DNA of 64,000 nt from Colwellia sp. 75C3 (lineage in GTDB: Bacteria > Pseudomonadota > Gammaproteobacteria > Enterobacterales > Alteromonadaceae), in NCBI RefSeq assembly GCF_002836255.1, contig NZ_PJAU01000031.1, positions 124,001 through 188,000 of the forward strand. Direction: 5' to 3'. This document shows positions 36,430 to 45,311 of the stretch, piece by piece. Numbering within the stretch: position 1 is the first letter of the stretch; each line of letters opens with the position of its first letter. The notes under the pieces were generated by a model that saw only the letters and a list, made by a program, of their open reading frames with translations, was not told the origin of the DNA and made no database searches. A program made the translations under genes and the position numbers.

Positions 36430-36798
36430 ACTAAGTTAAGATATGTTAACTCTAGTTAAAGACGTTTAGCACTGCGAGTAAAAGCCGCGCTTTAAACGCT
36501 CAATAAACAAACCTCGGTTTAGCCTTGTTATACAATGGCTAAGCCGAGGTTTTTTTATATCTTTAATTCAACAGCTTACCCGATAGACGAGAAAGTTATA
36601 TTATATTGTTAATTGATGTTTAAAACATGACGTACTGGTTGTACCAGGTGTTGACCTAGTGGAACAATCGTACTAATATAAGAACATTGCTTAAGGTCAA
36701 ACCACTATTGTGGGGTTAGGAAGCCATCTTAAGCTAAGTTTAGAGTTAATAATAAACTTTGTATAAAAGCACTTAAAAGCACTTAAAAGGATTTAATT
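36430..36798. other. Intergenic region after nagP
   Basis: About 370 bases. The nagP terminator is at 36510-36551. To the right there is only AT-rich sequence with a small imperfect palindrome (about 36633-36650) and a short tandem repeat (GCACTTAAAA, twice at 36769-36788) just before the next gene. No gene or RNA was recognised. Confidence 0.45.
36510..36551 (+). terminator. Strong terminator after nagP operon
   Basis: A 15-bp stem of AACCTCGGTTTAGCC with GGCTAAGCCGAGGTT (36510-36524 with 36537-36551; one bulge region) followed by TTTTTT. Confidence 0.88.
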
Positions 36799-37014
36799 AT
36801 GGGTGAAGCTAAAAGGAAAGTTACGGTTATCTATTGCTGTGATGATGAATTAGCGATGTATAGGAAAACAGAAAGTTTTAACTTAAATGCCTATGGCGAT
36901 ATGATCATTCCACATGACTTTAAACGTGGAAAAACTATCGTTGCGGTGTGTGATGGTGATATTGATATCATCAACAGTGTAGGTGACAAACTTGTTGAAG
37001 AGTACTGGCATTAA
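36799..37014 (+). CDS. Small conserved protein, DUF2375/TIGR02922-like
   Basis: A 71-residue protein, MGEAKRKVTVIYCCDDELAM and on, with VAVCDGDIDIINSVGDKLVEEYW at the end. It resembles the short DUF2375 (TIGR02922) family known from Colwellia and relatives, from memory of length and sequence style only. No function is known. The gene has an AAAGGA ribosome binding site and its own terminator, so it stands alone. Confidence 0.6.
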   Translation: MGEAKRKVTVIYCCDDELAMYRKTESFNLNAYGDMIIPHDFKRGKTIVAVCDGDIDIINSVGDKLVEEYWH

Positions 37015-37052
37015 TAAGGTTATAGCTAAATAAAATGGCTAAAAACGAACAT

Positions 37053-37082
37053 AAAAAAGGTGACTTTAATGTCACCTTTTTT
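37053..37082. terminator. Terminator between small protein gene and ccmE
   Basis: AAAAAAGGTGAC pairs with GTCACCTTTTTT around the loop TTTAAT. It is symmetric, so it can serve the small plus-strand gene and the minus-strand ccmABCDE operon. Confidence 0.85.
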
Positions 37083-37133
37083 GTGTCTGTTAAATAGCAA
37101 TCAGACTAATTTATTAATCCGATTGTTATGAGT

Positions 37134-37670
37134 TTAATAGCTATTAGTCTTTTTACTTTCTAGTTGTTTTTCACTGTAAGTAGCTTTGTCATGTTTCTGA
37201 CCAGCAGCTTCAGCGAGCTCCGCAGGCATATAGTTTTCATCATGCTTGGCAAGGACTTCACTCGCTTCAATGCTTAAACCCGTTGGCGGATGCTCAGTCA
37301 AAGTACCATTAGCGACAATACCTTGTCCTTCACGAAATAGATCCGGTAAAATTCCTTCGTAATACACAGTAACCATAGGGTCACTATCTTTGAAAATGAT
37401 AGGCATGGTCATATCGCTAAGCTTAAATGATACTTTAAGGCTTTCAGGATCGCGACTTACGGAGCCAGGAACCACTAAACCACCGATACGAATACGTTGA
37501 CCAAGACTTGGCATTAAACCCGTCTCTTTTTTACCTTGGGTGATCTCTGACGGGGTAAAAAATAAATCAATGTTTTGACTTAAGGCATATAAAACAAGTC
37601 CTGCTACAACTCCTATGCCAATTAGGATAGAGCCAACAATTGCAAGACGTTTTTTACGGCGTGGATTCAT
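37134..37670 (-). CDS. ccmE: Cytochrome c maturation heme chaperone CcmE
   Basis: Periplasmic heme chaperone that holds heme covalently and passes it to the CcmF/H ligase. The 178-residue protein has one N-terminal membrane anchor (about 9-29) and an OB-fold with [14 protein letters not shown] and [20 protein letters not shown]. The heme-binding histidine is His143 in [11 protein letters not shown]. It is somewhat longer than the E. coli protein. It is the last gene of ccmABCDE; its start overlaps the ccmD stop. Confidence 0.95.
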   Translation of the reverse strand: MNPRRKKRLAIVGSILIGIGVVAGLVLYALSQNIDLFFTPSEITQGKKETGLMPSLGQRIRIGGLVVPGSVSRDPESLKVSFKLSDMTMPIIFKDSDPMVTVYYEGILPDLFREGQGIVANGTLTEHPPTGLSIEASEVLAKHDENYMPAELAEAAGQKHDKATYSEKQLESKKTNSY

Positions 37671-37903
37671 TATTCAGTTACCTCGTTTAATACTTCATTT
37701 TGTTTTTTGCGTAGCTCTTTAGCTTGTCGAAGTTTGTCTTCTCGTTGCTTACGCTTTGAAATTTGTGTGATAATCTGCTGATGACCCGCTTTAGAACTGA
37801 TCAATAACAGGGTAAGTATCAAAGCTGCTGCACCAAAAGAAAGCCAGACATAAAAGCCATAACCACCCATATTGATGAAATCGCTGAAACTATTAAATTG
37901 CAT
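37670..37903 (-). CDS. ccmD: Heme exporter protein CcmD
   Basis: A 77-residue membrane protein that helps release heme-loaded CcmE from the CcmABC complex. It has one membrane segment (about 13-36, [19 protein letters not shown]) and a highly charged C-terminal tail ([21 protein letters not shown]). The start [18 protein letters not shown] is typical of CcmD. It overlaps ccmE and is 53 bases after ccmC. Confidence 0.92.
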   Translation of the reverse strand: MQFNSFSDFINMGGYGFYVWLSFGAAALILTLLLISSKAGHQQIITQISKRKQREDKLRQAKELRKKQNEVLNEVTE

Positions 37904-37956
37904 TAAATGCTCTCCAATTACGCACTAATTTTAGTGTTGTTTTATGTTACTTAGTG

Positions 37957-38703
37957 TTATTTAACTGTGTTTTGTTGTACTAGTTCGCGCACCCAAGGAC
38001 GAATGCTGTTGCGCGCTAGAATTTCATTACGAAAACGTAGACATATAATCACCCCGACTAATAATGAAAAACCAATAAAACAAAAAATAAATGGCCACAA
38101 CATGTCAAGTGACATGGATGGTTTTCCCAATTTACTTACCGTTGAGCCTTGATGAAGGGTGTTCCACCACTCTACAGAGTATTTAATAATTGGGATGTTT
38201 ATCACACCTACTAGGGTAAGTATTCCAGCCGCTTTTCCTGCTAAATTTTTATCTTCAAAGGCGTTATGTAAGGCGATGACCCCGAGATACAAAAATAATA
38301 AGATAAGCTCAGATGTTAAACGTGCATCCCAAATCCACCACGTCCCCCACATTGGTTTACCCCAAGCAGCACCAGTGATTAATGCTATGGCAGTAAACGC
38401 TGCGCCAACAGGCGCCATCGCAGCAGCAGATGCATCAGCAAGCTTTAATTGCCATACTAAACTGCTAAATGCGGCTATTGCCATGGAAACATAAATCCCC
38501 ATGGATAACGAAGCGGCAGGTACATGGATATAGAAAATACGAAAACTGTGACCTTGCTGATAATCAGCAGGGGCAAATAATAATGCCCAGACTAAACCAA
38601 TACTTAAAAATATTGCCGCTAGGGCACTTAACCAAGGTAATAATTTATTGGTAAAGTGATAAGACACTTCTGGGTTTGCATAAGGGTGTAACCATTTCCA
38701 CAT
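37957..38703 (-). CDS. ccmC: Heme exporter subunit CcmC
   Basis: Membrane protein of 248 residues that loads heme onto CcmE. It has six hydrophobic segments and the tryptophan-rich WWD signature WGTWWIWDARLTSELILLFL. A conserved histidine lies on each side (IFYIHVPAAS before it, WWNTLHQGS after it), as expected for axial heme ligands. The start overlaps the end of ccmB by one base. Confidence 0.95.
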   Translation of the reverse strand: MWKWLHPYANPEVSYHFTNKLLPWLSALAAIFLSIGLVWALLFAPADYQQGHSFRIFYIHVPAASLSMGIYVSMAIAAFSSLVWQLKLADASAAAMAPVGAAFTAIALITGAAWGKPMWGTWWIWDARLTSELILLFLYLGVIALHNAFEDKNLAGKAAGILTLVGVINIPIIKYSVEWWNTLHQGSTVSKLGKPSMSLDMLWPFIFCFIGFSLLVGVIICLRFRNEILARNSIRPWVRELVQQNTVK

Positions 38704-39488
38704 CAGTTGGTACTCACTTTTAGGGCAGCGCCAACAGCAAAAGGAGCTAGCGTTAAAGATCCAAAGAATAATGCGGCGATTATAGCAAGTTGGCCGCTGT
38801 AAGGTAAACCAAGCGCGGCAGTATCTATCGCGCTGGTGGCAAAAATTAATACCGGAATATAAAGCGGTAAAACAAGTAAGCTAAGTAATACGCCACCTTT
38901 TTTGATGCCTACGGTAAGCGCAACGCCCACGGCACCAAGTAAGCTAAGTACTGGCGTACCCAATAATAAGGTAAGTAATAAGGCGGTATAGCTGTTTTCA
39001 TCTAAATGCAATAACACCGCTAACAGTGGTGCTATTAAGATAAGCGGCAAACCCGTTATTAACCAATGAGCAAATATTTTGGCTAATACTAAGACAAAAA
39101 TAGGGTGAGGACTAAGTAACATTTGCTCTAGTGAACCATCGAGATGATCGGATTTAAATAAGCGATCTAATGATAATAACGTGGCGAGTAGGGCGGCTAC
39201 CCAAATAATTCCTGGCGCAATACGACTTAACGTTTGTGCTTCAGGACCAATACCTAAAGGGAAAAGGGTTACTACGATAACAAAAAATAATAATGGATTA
39301 ACAATGTCATCTTTATGTCGCATAGCAATGGTCAAATCGCGTTTTAATACCAACATAAAGGCACGGCGATAAGATAACGGCTGTGATGACGGTGCAGCAT
39401 TTTCTAACACGGTATTGTCTATCACGGAATTGCCGTTCATAGCGGTTAAGTTTTCAGTCTCTTGAGTTGACTGTGCTTTTAAGGTCAT
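38703..39488 (-). CDS. ccmB: Heme exporter subunit CcmB
   Basis: ABC permease partner of CcmA. From about residue 42 (RRAFMLVLKRDLTIAMRHKDDIVNPLLFF) the protein follows the CcmB family to its end, with six membrane segments (GIIWVAALLATLLSLDRLFKSDHLDG is the best block). The first 40 residues are a Thr/Ser/Asn-rich extension not usual in CcmB. A later in-frame ATG at residue 17 would shorten but not remove it, so the annotated start may be too far upstream, or this genus has a cytoplasmic tail. Confidence 0.92.
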   Translation of the reverse strand: MTLKAQSTQETENLTAMNGNSVIDNTVLENAAPSSQPLSYRRAFMLVLKRDLTIAMRHKDDIVNPLLFFVIVVTLFPLGIGPEAQTLSRIAPGIIWVAALLATLLSLDRLFKSDHLDGSLEQMLLSPHPIFVLVLAKIFAHWLITGLPLILIAPLLAVLLHLDENSYTALLLTLLLGTPVLSLLGAVGVALTVGIKKGGVLLSLLVLPLYIPVLIFATSAIDTAALGLPYSGQLAIIAALFFGSLTLAPFAVGAALKVSTN

Positions 39489-39542
39489 TAGGTTACTTTC
39501 TCTAAGCGCTATAAAATGTATGCATATGAGTCAAAAACACTA

Positions 39543-40199
39543 TCATAGGTAACTATAATCTAAGGTGATTTTTTTGACTTGTGCGGGCTTAATACTGATT
39601 AAATCTTGATGTGTGGTTAAAATAACACAACCACCTCGTTGTGCATGAGCAGAAAATAGCTGTTCTAAACCGGCAACGCCTTGTTTATCTATGGCAGTAA
39701 AAGGCTCATCTAAAATCCAAATAGGCGCATTACTTTGGTATAAACGGGCTAAGGCAATACGTCTATGCTGGCCGGCACTTAAATGGGACGCTAAACTGTC
39801 TTCAAAACCAGAAAGATTTACCTTGGCTAAATAAGCTAAGCTTTCTTGTGTTTTATTACCGTGTAACGCTAAATTAAAATCAAGATTTTCTTCTGCCGTC
39901 ATTTCACCTTTTACGCCAGATAAATGGCCGAAATACAACAAGTTTTGATGAAACTCTTCTCGACAGAGGCTAATTATCTCGTTCTTATATAATATTTGAC
40001 CATCATAAGGTTGCGATAGTCCTGATAAAATACGTAATAAGCTGGTTTTTCCTGAGCCGTTCGGACCTTCAACTTGCACTATGTCACCGGGATAAATTTC
40101 CACTGATAGTTCGTCAAATAATAAGCGTTCTTCTCGAATGCAGGTTAGATTTACTGCACTTATCAAGGGAGTTGAGGTTTTTTTGGACAATGGATTCAC
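39543..40199 (-). CDS. ccmA: Heme exporter ATP-binding protein CcmA
   Basis: ATPase of the CcmABCD complex, which uses ATP hydrolysis to free holo-CcmE. The 218-residue protein has Walker [10 protein letters not shown], signature [14 protein letters not shown], Walker [13 protein letters not shown] and the switch histidine in [13 protein letters not shown] in place of LSGGQ is normal for CcmA. It is the first gene of the leftward operon; upstream lies a 574-base region shared with the divergent ccmF operon. Confidence 0.95.
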   Translation of the reverse strand: MNPLSKKTSTPLISAVNLTCIREERLLFDELSVEIYPGDIVQVEGPNGSGKTSLLRILSGLSQPYDGQILYKNEIISLCREEFHQNLLYFGHLSGVKGEMTAEENLDFNLALHGNKTQESLAYLAKVNLSGFEDSLASHLSAGQHRRIALARLYQSNAPIWILDEPFTAIDKQGVAGLEQLFSAHAQRGGCVILTTHQDLISIKPAQVKKITLDYSYL

Positions 40200-40232
40200 T
40201 TATTCTTTATCAACGTTATTTAAAAGTTTATT

Positions 40233-40496
40233 ATATACCCATTATCATTCAAGATGCAGGTTTCAGAGTGTTTGAGCCACTTCATTTCAAGGCGCTGTGA
40301 TGAAATAATGGTTGTTCCATTATAAATCACAGCAACGACGAAGTGATGTGGCTCAAACGCTTCTTCGATGGGTTTTAAAGGGCTTTATACTGCGTTAAAT
40401 AATGAAACCATAGAATGACTATGCTTAAATTATTCCCTTGCCTAAAACTCTTTAAATTCCCACTGAAATCCTGCACTTTGATTGGTACGGGTATAT
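40233..40496. mobile_element. MITE-like nonautonomous element
   Basis: A 264-bp segment with inverted ends: ATATACCC at 40233-40240 and GGGTATAT at 40489-40496, extended inward by related sequence (left ...CAAGATGCAGG-TTTCAG, right complement ...CAAAGTGCAGGATTTCAG). Inside it are nested inverted repeats: GTTTGAGCCAC (40270-40280) with GTGGCTCAAAC (40348-40358), and CTGTGAT (40295-40301) with ATCACAG (40326-40332), the latter around a small TAATGG...CCATTA hairpin. It has no coding capacity. This is the structure of a miniature inverted-repeat element or a large REP-type repeat. I see no second copy in the window. Confidence 0.7.
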
Positions 40497-40773
40497 CAAG
40501 CTAGTAGAGTGGATTCTAGCGTATGTTTGTCGAGTAATTCTTGATATGGATCGTATAATCACTTTGGGTGATATAATACCATAGCCAATATTAACACAGC
40601 CAAGATTAACATAGCCCAAGAAACTTGTAACATTATGAAACAACTTGAGCAGTTAATTTACATTAATATTCAACCTCATAAAATGTTAGTATGACGCGAT
40701 AATTTTTAACCTCATTAGTATTGATAACAATCACTAAAGGTTAATTGTTTTTTGAAGTAGAGCGGAGAACCCA
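40497..40773. other. Remainder of ccmA-ccmF divergent region
   Basis: About 280 bases to the right of the MITE-like element. They contain an imperfect 15-17 base tandem repeat (TAACA-TAGCCAA type, about 40580-40620) and presumably the ccmF promoter. No gene was recognised. Confidence 0.4.
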
Positions 40774-42840
40774 ATGATACCAGAACTGGTAGCGACACAA
40801 ATGCCTGAGCTTATACCTGAGCTCGGTCACTTAGCCCTTATTATTGCTTTAGCATTTGCTATTTGCTTAAGTTTGATTCCCTTAATAGGTGTTCATAGTC
40901 CAGAGCAGAGTTCTTTAAAGAAACTCATGACCTATGCTAGACCACTTGCTTACGGTATGTTTTTTTTCACCGGTATCAGTATTATCATCCTTGCGTACAG
41001 TTTTGTCGTTGATGATTTCTCTATTAAGTATATCGCCAGTCATTCTAATACGCATTTGCCGTATTATTTTAAAATAAGCGCGGTATGGGGCGGTCATGAA
41101 GGCTCCTTATTATTGTGGGTGTTCTCATTAACAGCATGGACAGCCGCTGTTGCGCGTTTTTCACAAGACATTGAAGAAGAGTTTATTGCACGTGTGTTAG
41201 CTGTTATGGGTATGATTGCTATCGGATTTATCGCTTTCACCCTTTTAACTTCTAACCCATTTGAACGCTTATGGCCGAATGTGCCAATGGAAGGTCGTGA
41301 TTTAAATCCATTATTACAAGATGTTGGTTTAATTATTCATCCGCCATTGTTATATCTTGGTTATGTTGGTTTTGCTGTTGCCTTTGCTTTTGCTGTCGCC
41401 GCGTTAATGGCCGGGAAAATGGATGCCGCATGGGCTCGTTGGTCTCGTCCTTGGACCGTAGGCGCTTGGATGTTCTTAACTGTAGGTATCGCGCTAGGTA
41501 GCTGGTGGGCTTATTATGAACTTGGCTGGGGTGGTTGGTGGTTCTGGGATCCTGTTGAAAATGCATCATTTATGCCATGGCTTATTGGTACCGCGCTGAT
41601 CCACTCTTTAGCCGTAACAGAAAAACGTGGTACTTTTAGAAACTGGACTATATTACTGGCAATATTTGCTTTTGGCCTCAGTTTATTAGGCACATTCTTA
41701 GTACGCTCAGGAGTGATTACTTCAGTTCACTCTTTTGCAGCTGATCCTTCTCGCGGTATTTTTATACTCGTGATTTTAGCCATTGCTATGGGCGGCTCTT
41801 TAACGTTATACGCATTTAGAGCAAATACAGTGGCGAGCTTCTCTCGCTTCGCCTTTTACTCACGTGAAACAGCGTTATTACTGTGTAATGTCATATTGGT
41901 TGTTGCGACGGTAACCGTACTTTTAGGTACCTTATATCCTTTATTAGTTGATGCGTTAGGTTACGGGAAAATATCAGTAGGTCCTCCGTATTTTAATGCC
42001 GTTTTTGTTCCTATCATGAGTATTCTATTTATTATCATGGGAATAGGTCCGTTAATTCGTTGGAAAAAAGCCAAGCAAGGTGAATTACGTAAAAGACTGT
42101 TAAGTTCATCAGTATTTAGTATCGCGTTTGGTTTATTATTTCCAGTGGTTTACGGTGGCGAGTTTAATATTTTAGTTGCCATGGGTATCACCTTAGCGAC
42201 TTGGGTTTTCTTAGTGGTAGTTAAAGAAATTAAAAACCACTTTCAAACAGTAGGTAAATTAACCACTAGTCACATCGGCATGGCAACGGCTCATGCAGGT
42301 ATCGCTATCACTATTGTTGGCGTGACCATTGTTTCAATGTATGAAAGTGAAACTAATGTGAAAATGGCGCTGAATGAAAGAGTGACTGTTTCAGGTTATG
42401 AAATTGAGTTCAAAGGCATTAAACATGTCGAAGGGCCAAATTATAGTGCCGAGCAGGGACAAATTAATATCTATAAAGTAAATGGCTCAGGCGAAAGTGA
42501 CTTTGTTTCTTTATTGAAGCCAGAACGCCGCACTTATCGCGTACAAACTATGGGAATGACTGAAGCAGGTATTGATCCTGGATTGTTCCGTGACGTCTAT
42601 GTCGCTTTAGGTGACCCATTACCAGATGGTGCTTGGGCAATACGTGTGCATTATAAGCCATTTGTTCGTTGGATTTGGTTAGGTGCAATATTTATGGGGC
42701 TAGGTGGTCTTCTGTCTATGCTTGATAAACGTTATCGTCGTAAAAAACCGGTAGTGGCAAGCTCGCCTGTTGCTACTGATACGATGAAAGATGTAGTTAT
42801 TGGCACAGCCACCACTCATTCAAAAGCCTCGGAGGCGTAA
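40774..42840 (+). CDS. ccmF: Cytochrome c heme lyase subunit CcmF
   Basis: Large integral membrane protein (688 residues, about 15 segments) that, with CcmH, attaches heme to apocytochrome c and receives it from CcmE. The WWD signature is WGGWWFWDPVENASFMPWL, with the histidines FKISAVWGGHEGS and IIHPPLLYLGYVG on the periplasmic side. AITIVGVTIVSMYESETNVKM starts the C-terminal periplasmic domain. It opens the rightward operon ccmFGHI, and the next gene starts two bases after it. Confidence 0.95.
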   Translation: MIPELVATQMPELIPELGHLALIIALAFAICLSLIPLIGVHSPEQSSLKKLMTYARPLAYGMFFFTGISIIILAYSFVVDDFSIKYIASHSNTHLPYYFKISAVWGGHEGSLLLWVFSLTAWTAAVARFSQDIEEEFIARVLAVMGMIAIGFIAFTLLTSNPFERLWPNVPMEGRDLNPLLQDVGLIIHPPLLYLGYVGFAVAFAFAVAALMAGKMDAAWARWSRPWTVGAWMFLTVGIALGSWWAYYELGWGGWWFWDPVENASFMPWLIGTALIHSLAVTEKRGTFRNWTILLAIFAFGLSLLGTFLVRSGVITSVHSFAADPSRGIFILVILAIAMGGSLTLYAFRANTVASFSRFAFYSRETALLLCNVILVVATVTVLLGTLYPLLVDALGYGKISVGPPYFNAVFVPIMSILFIIMGIGPLIRWKKAKQGELRKRLLSSSVFSIAFGLLFPVVYGGEFNILVAMGITLATWVFLVVVKEIKNHFQTVGKLTTSHIGMATAHAGIAITIVGVTIVSMYESETNVKMALNERVTVSGYEIEFKGIKHVEGPNYSAEQGQINIYKVNGSGESDFVSLLKPERRTYRVQTMGMTEAGIDPGLFRDVYVALGDPLPDGAWAIRVHYKPFVRWIWLGAIFMGLGGLLSMLDKRYRRKKPVVASSPVATDTMKDVVIGTATTHSKASEA

Positions 42841-42842
42841 TA

Positions 42843-43391
42843 ATGGGTAAGCTAATTCGCTTTTTGCCATTGATATTAGTTATCGCCCTAGGTGTTGTAT
42901 TATATCGTGGGTTATCACTTAACCCACAAGATATGCCATCAGCATTGGTTGGTAAAACTATGCCTGCTTTTGAACTACAAACATTAAATAATAGCGATAA
43001 AGTTGTCACTAAGGCTGATTTACTCGGTGATATCGTGTTAATTAATGTTTGGGCTACTTGGTGTCCTACGTGTAAGTATGAACACCCGTACCTCGTTGAT
43101 GTCGCTAAAGATGCTCAAGTTAAACTGTATGGTTTGAATTATAAAGATGAGCGTGTTGCAGCGCAGCAATGGCTACAACACTATGAAGATCCCTATGTAT
43201 TTTCTATCTTTGATGACGAAGGCACTTTAGGTCTAGATTTAGGTGTTTATGGCGCGCCAGAAACATTTGTTATTGATCATCATGGTATTATTCGTAAACG
43301 TTTTGCTGGAGCCATCGATACACGCGTATGGCGACGTGAATTTGAGCCATTAATTGCTCAGCTAATTGAAGAAAAAAAGCAGGGGAAATAA
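42843..43391 (+). CDS. ccmG: Thiol:disulfide interchange protein CcmG/DsbE
   Basis: Membrane-anchored periplasmic thioredoxin-like protein that keeps the CXXCH cysteines of apocytochrome c reduced. The 182-residue protein has an N-terminal anchor (about 5-22), the active site WATWCPTCKYEHP with Cys74 and Cys77, and the family blocks GLNYKDERVAAQQWL and YGAPETFVIDHHGIIRKRFAG with the cis-proline. It is within the ccmFGHI operon. Confidence 0.95.
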   Translation: MGKLIRFLPLILVIALGVVLYRGLSLNPQDMPSALVGKTMPAFELQTLNNSDKVVTKADLLGDIVLINVWATWCPTCKYEHPYLVDVAKDAQVKLYGLNYKDERVAAQQWLQHYEDPYVFSIFDDEGTLGLDLGVYGAPETFVIDHHGIIRKRFAGAIDTRVWRREFEPLIAQLIEEKKQGK

Positions 43392-43392
43392 C

Positions 43393-43860
43393 ATGCGTAT
43401 AATCAGCATACTTATACTCGCGTTGGTGTTTGCGTTAAGTAGTAATCAGGTAAGTGCCAGTCCAGTGGATACTTACGAGTTTCAGGATGAAGTGACTAAA
43501 ATTCGCTTTCAAGCGCTAAGTAAAGAATTACGATGTCCTAAGTGTCAAAACCAAAACTTAGCTGATTCTAACTCACCCATTGCCGCTGATTTACGTCGAG
43601 AGCTTTACGAGTTATTGCAACAAGGTAAAGCCGATATTGAAATTGTTAATTTTATGGTCGACCGTTATGGCGAGTTTGTTTTATATCGCCCAAGAGTATC
43701 GCAATTAACTTACGTATTATGGTTTGGTCCAGCAGTGCTTATTTTGTTCGGCATTATTATCGTTATTGTCATTGTTCGCCGAAAACCAGTGCCTAAAGAA
43801 GACTTGGTTTTATCGAAAGCGCAACAAGATAAGCTCAACAGTCTAACCAAAGATAAGTAA
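43393..43860 (+). CDS. ccmH: Cytochrome c maturation protein CcmH
   Basis: Periplasmic, membrane-anchored thiol protein of 155 residues. ATG 43393 is chosen, after AGGGGA and at the start of a signal peptide (MRIISILILALVFAL, cleavage near VSA). The redox motif is LRCPKCQNQNLADSNSPIA and the C-terminal membrane segment is VLWFGPAVLILFGIIIVIVIV. It is the short, single-domain form; the TPR part is the separate CcmI gene that follows. Confidence 0.93.
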   Translation: MRIISILILALVFALSSNQVSASPVDTYEFQDEVTKIRFQALSKELRCPKCQNQNLADSNSPIAADLRRELYELLQQGKADIEIVNFMVDRYGEFVLYRPRVSQLTYVLWFGPAVLILFGIIIVIVIVRRKPVPKEDLVLSKAQQDKLNSLTKDK

Positions 43861-43896
43861 CCGCTCAATAAATTAAAAGAAGTAGTAGATAACATT

Positions 43897-45228
43897 ATGG
43901 AATTTTTAGTAATAAGCCTTATATTTTTAATTTTATTATTATTGATGGTATGGCGACCTTTCTTCAAACAGAAGTCACAAGCGGTTCTTGTCGATAGTAG
44001 TTTGCGTGATGAAACCAACGTTCGTTTGTATCATGAACATAAAAAAGAGATAGAAAAAGATTACGGCGAAGGTGGTATTGATGAAGAAAATTATCAATAC
44101 CTATTGGCTGAACTTGATAATACTTTATTGCAAGATATAGAAAGCACGTCAAAAGAGGTAAAAGTAGCCACTAATGTAAGGTCTTATTCTCCTTTTTGGC
44201 CACTAGGATTAAGTGCCTTTATTATCATTTTCTCTGTCGCGCTTTATGATAAGCAAGGTAGCTATAAACTCATTACCCAATTACCTACAGGGCATGGTCA
44301 GCAAGAAGCTATGTCACAAGAGAAAATGCTAAAGCAGCGTGAAAATGAAGCAATAGCACATATTGAAAAACTGCAAAAACATATTGAATCAAACCCTGAA
44401 GATAGTGAGGCTTGGTATAATTTAGGGCAAACCTATGTTGCTGTTGGCGGTTTTGATGAAGCGGTTGCTGCATTTACTCAAGTGATCAAAATTGAAGGCG
44501 AGCATGCTGATGTTTTAGGTGCTATTGCACAAGCGCTTTATTATAAGAATGATCAGAAAATTAGTGCCCAAGTACAAGAATATATTGATAAATCATTAGC
44601 GCTTGATATTAATGATGCATCAACCAATATTTTATTAGGTATGCATAATTTTATTAGTGAAAATTACCAGCTAGCGATAACTCATTGGCAGCGTGTAATT
44701 GATGTAAATAATCAAGGTGTGAATATTACTGCCCTTAAAGAAGCAGTAGCCGAAGCGAATAATCGACTGGGTCAGTCGTTAGGTCAGCCAGCAACAAGCA
44801 CAGCAGGTAACTCAGCAACTAATTCGGTAAGTCAGTCAGCAACTAACTCAGCAGACAAAACACCAGCGGTTGTTGGACCACAATTAAAAGTGAGTGTTCG
44901 CTTATCTGATGATATTGCCAAGCAACTGGCACAGGGTGAAGATCGCGTAGTATTTATCTATGCAGTACCTACTAATGGTCAACGTATGCCGCTTGCTGCA
45001 GTTAAGCTGAAAGCCAGTGATTTACCTACTGTTATTGTGCTAAACAATAGTCAAGCGATGAGCCCGGCGAATAACTTAGGTAGTGTAGAGAAAGCACACG
45101 TATATGCCATTGTGTCAATGCAAGGTGGTGTTGGTATTAAATCAGGTGACTATAAAGCGGAATCTTTAGGTGTTGATGTTAATAGCAGTGAAACACTTGA
45201 ACTGATCGTAAATACTTTAGTTGAATAA
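43897..45228 (+). CDS. ccmI: Cytochrome c maturation protein CcmI
   Basis: Apocytochrome chaperone of 443 residues. Two membrane segments (about 3-20 and 96-113) enclose a cytoplasmic loop with RDETNVRLYHEHKKEIEKDYGEGGIDEENY, the typical CcmI N-terminal region. TPR repeats follow (NPEDSEAWYNLGQTYVAVGGFDEAVAAF and on). A low-complexity linker rich in Ser, Ala, Thr and Asn (about 292-325) leads to a C-terminal beta domain (DRVVFIYAVPTNGQRMPLAAVKL). It ends the ccm operon just before a hairpin. Confidence 0.9.
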   Translation: MEFLVISLIFLILLLLMVWRPFFKQKSQAVLVDSSLRDETNVRLYHEHKKEIEKDYGEGGIDEENYQYLLAELDNTLLQDIESTSKEVKVATNVRSYSPFWPLGLSAFIIIFSVALYDKQGSYKLITQLPTGHGQQEAMSQEKMLKQRENEAIAHIEKLQKHIESNPEDSEAWYNLGQTYVAVGGFDEAVAAFTQVIKIEGEHADVLGAIAQALYYKNDQKISAQVQEYIDKSLALDINDASTNILLGMHNFISENYQLAITHWQRVIDVNNQGVNITALKEAVAEANNRLGQSLGQPATSTAGNSATNSVSQSATNSADKTPAVVGPQLKVSVRLSDDIAKQLAQGEDRVVFIYAVPTNGQRMPLAAVKLKASDLPTVIVLNNSQAMSPANNLGSVEKAHVYAIVSMQGGVGIKSGDYKAESLGVDVNSSETLELIVNTLVE

Positions 45229-45261
45229 CTGTTTTAACTAGTTAAGTTGATCTTTCTTACT

Positions 45262-45285
45262 CGGGCAACGTATTAACGTTGCCCG
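45262..45285. terminator. Hairpin between ccmI and hemH
   Basis: A perfect 10-bp stem CGGGCAACGT with ACGTTGCCCG and loop ATTA, followed by TTAAGTTT. The T content after it is modest, so some readthrough into hemH may occur. Confidence 0.65.
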
Positions 45286-45311
45286 TTAAGTTTAATAAGA
45301 AGAAAAGACAA

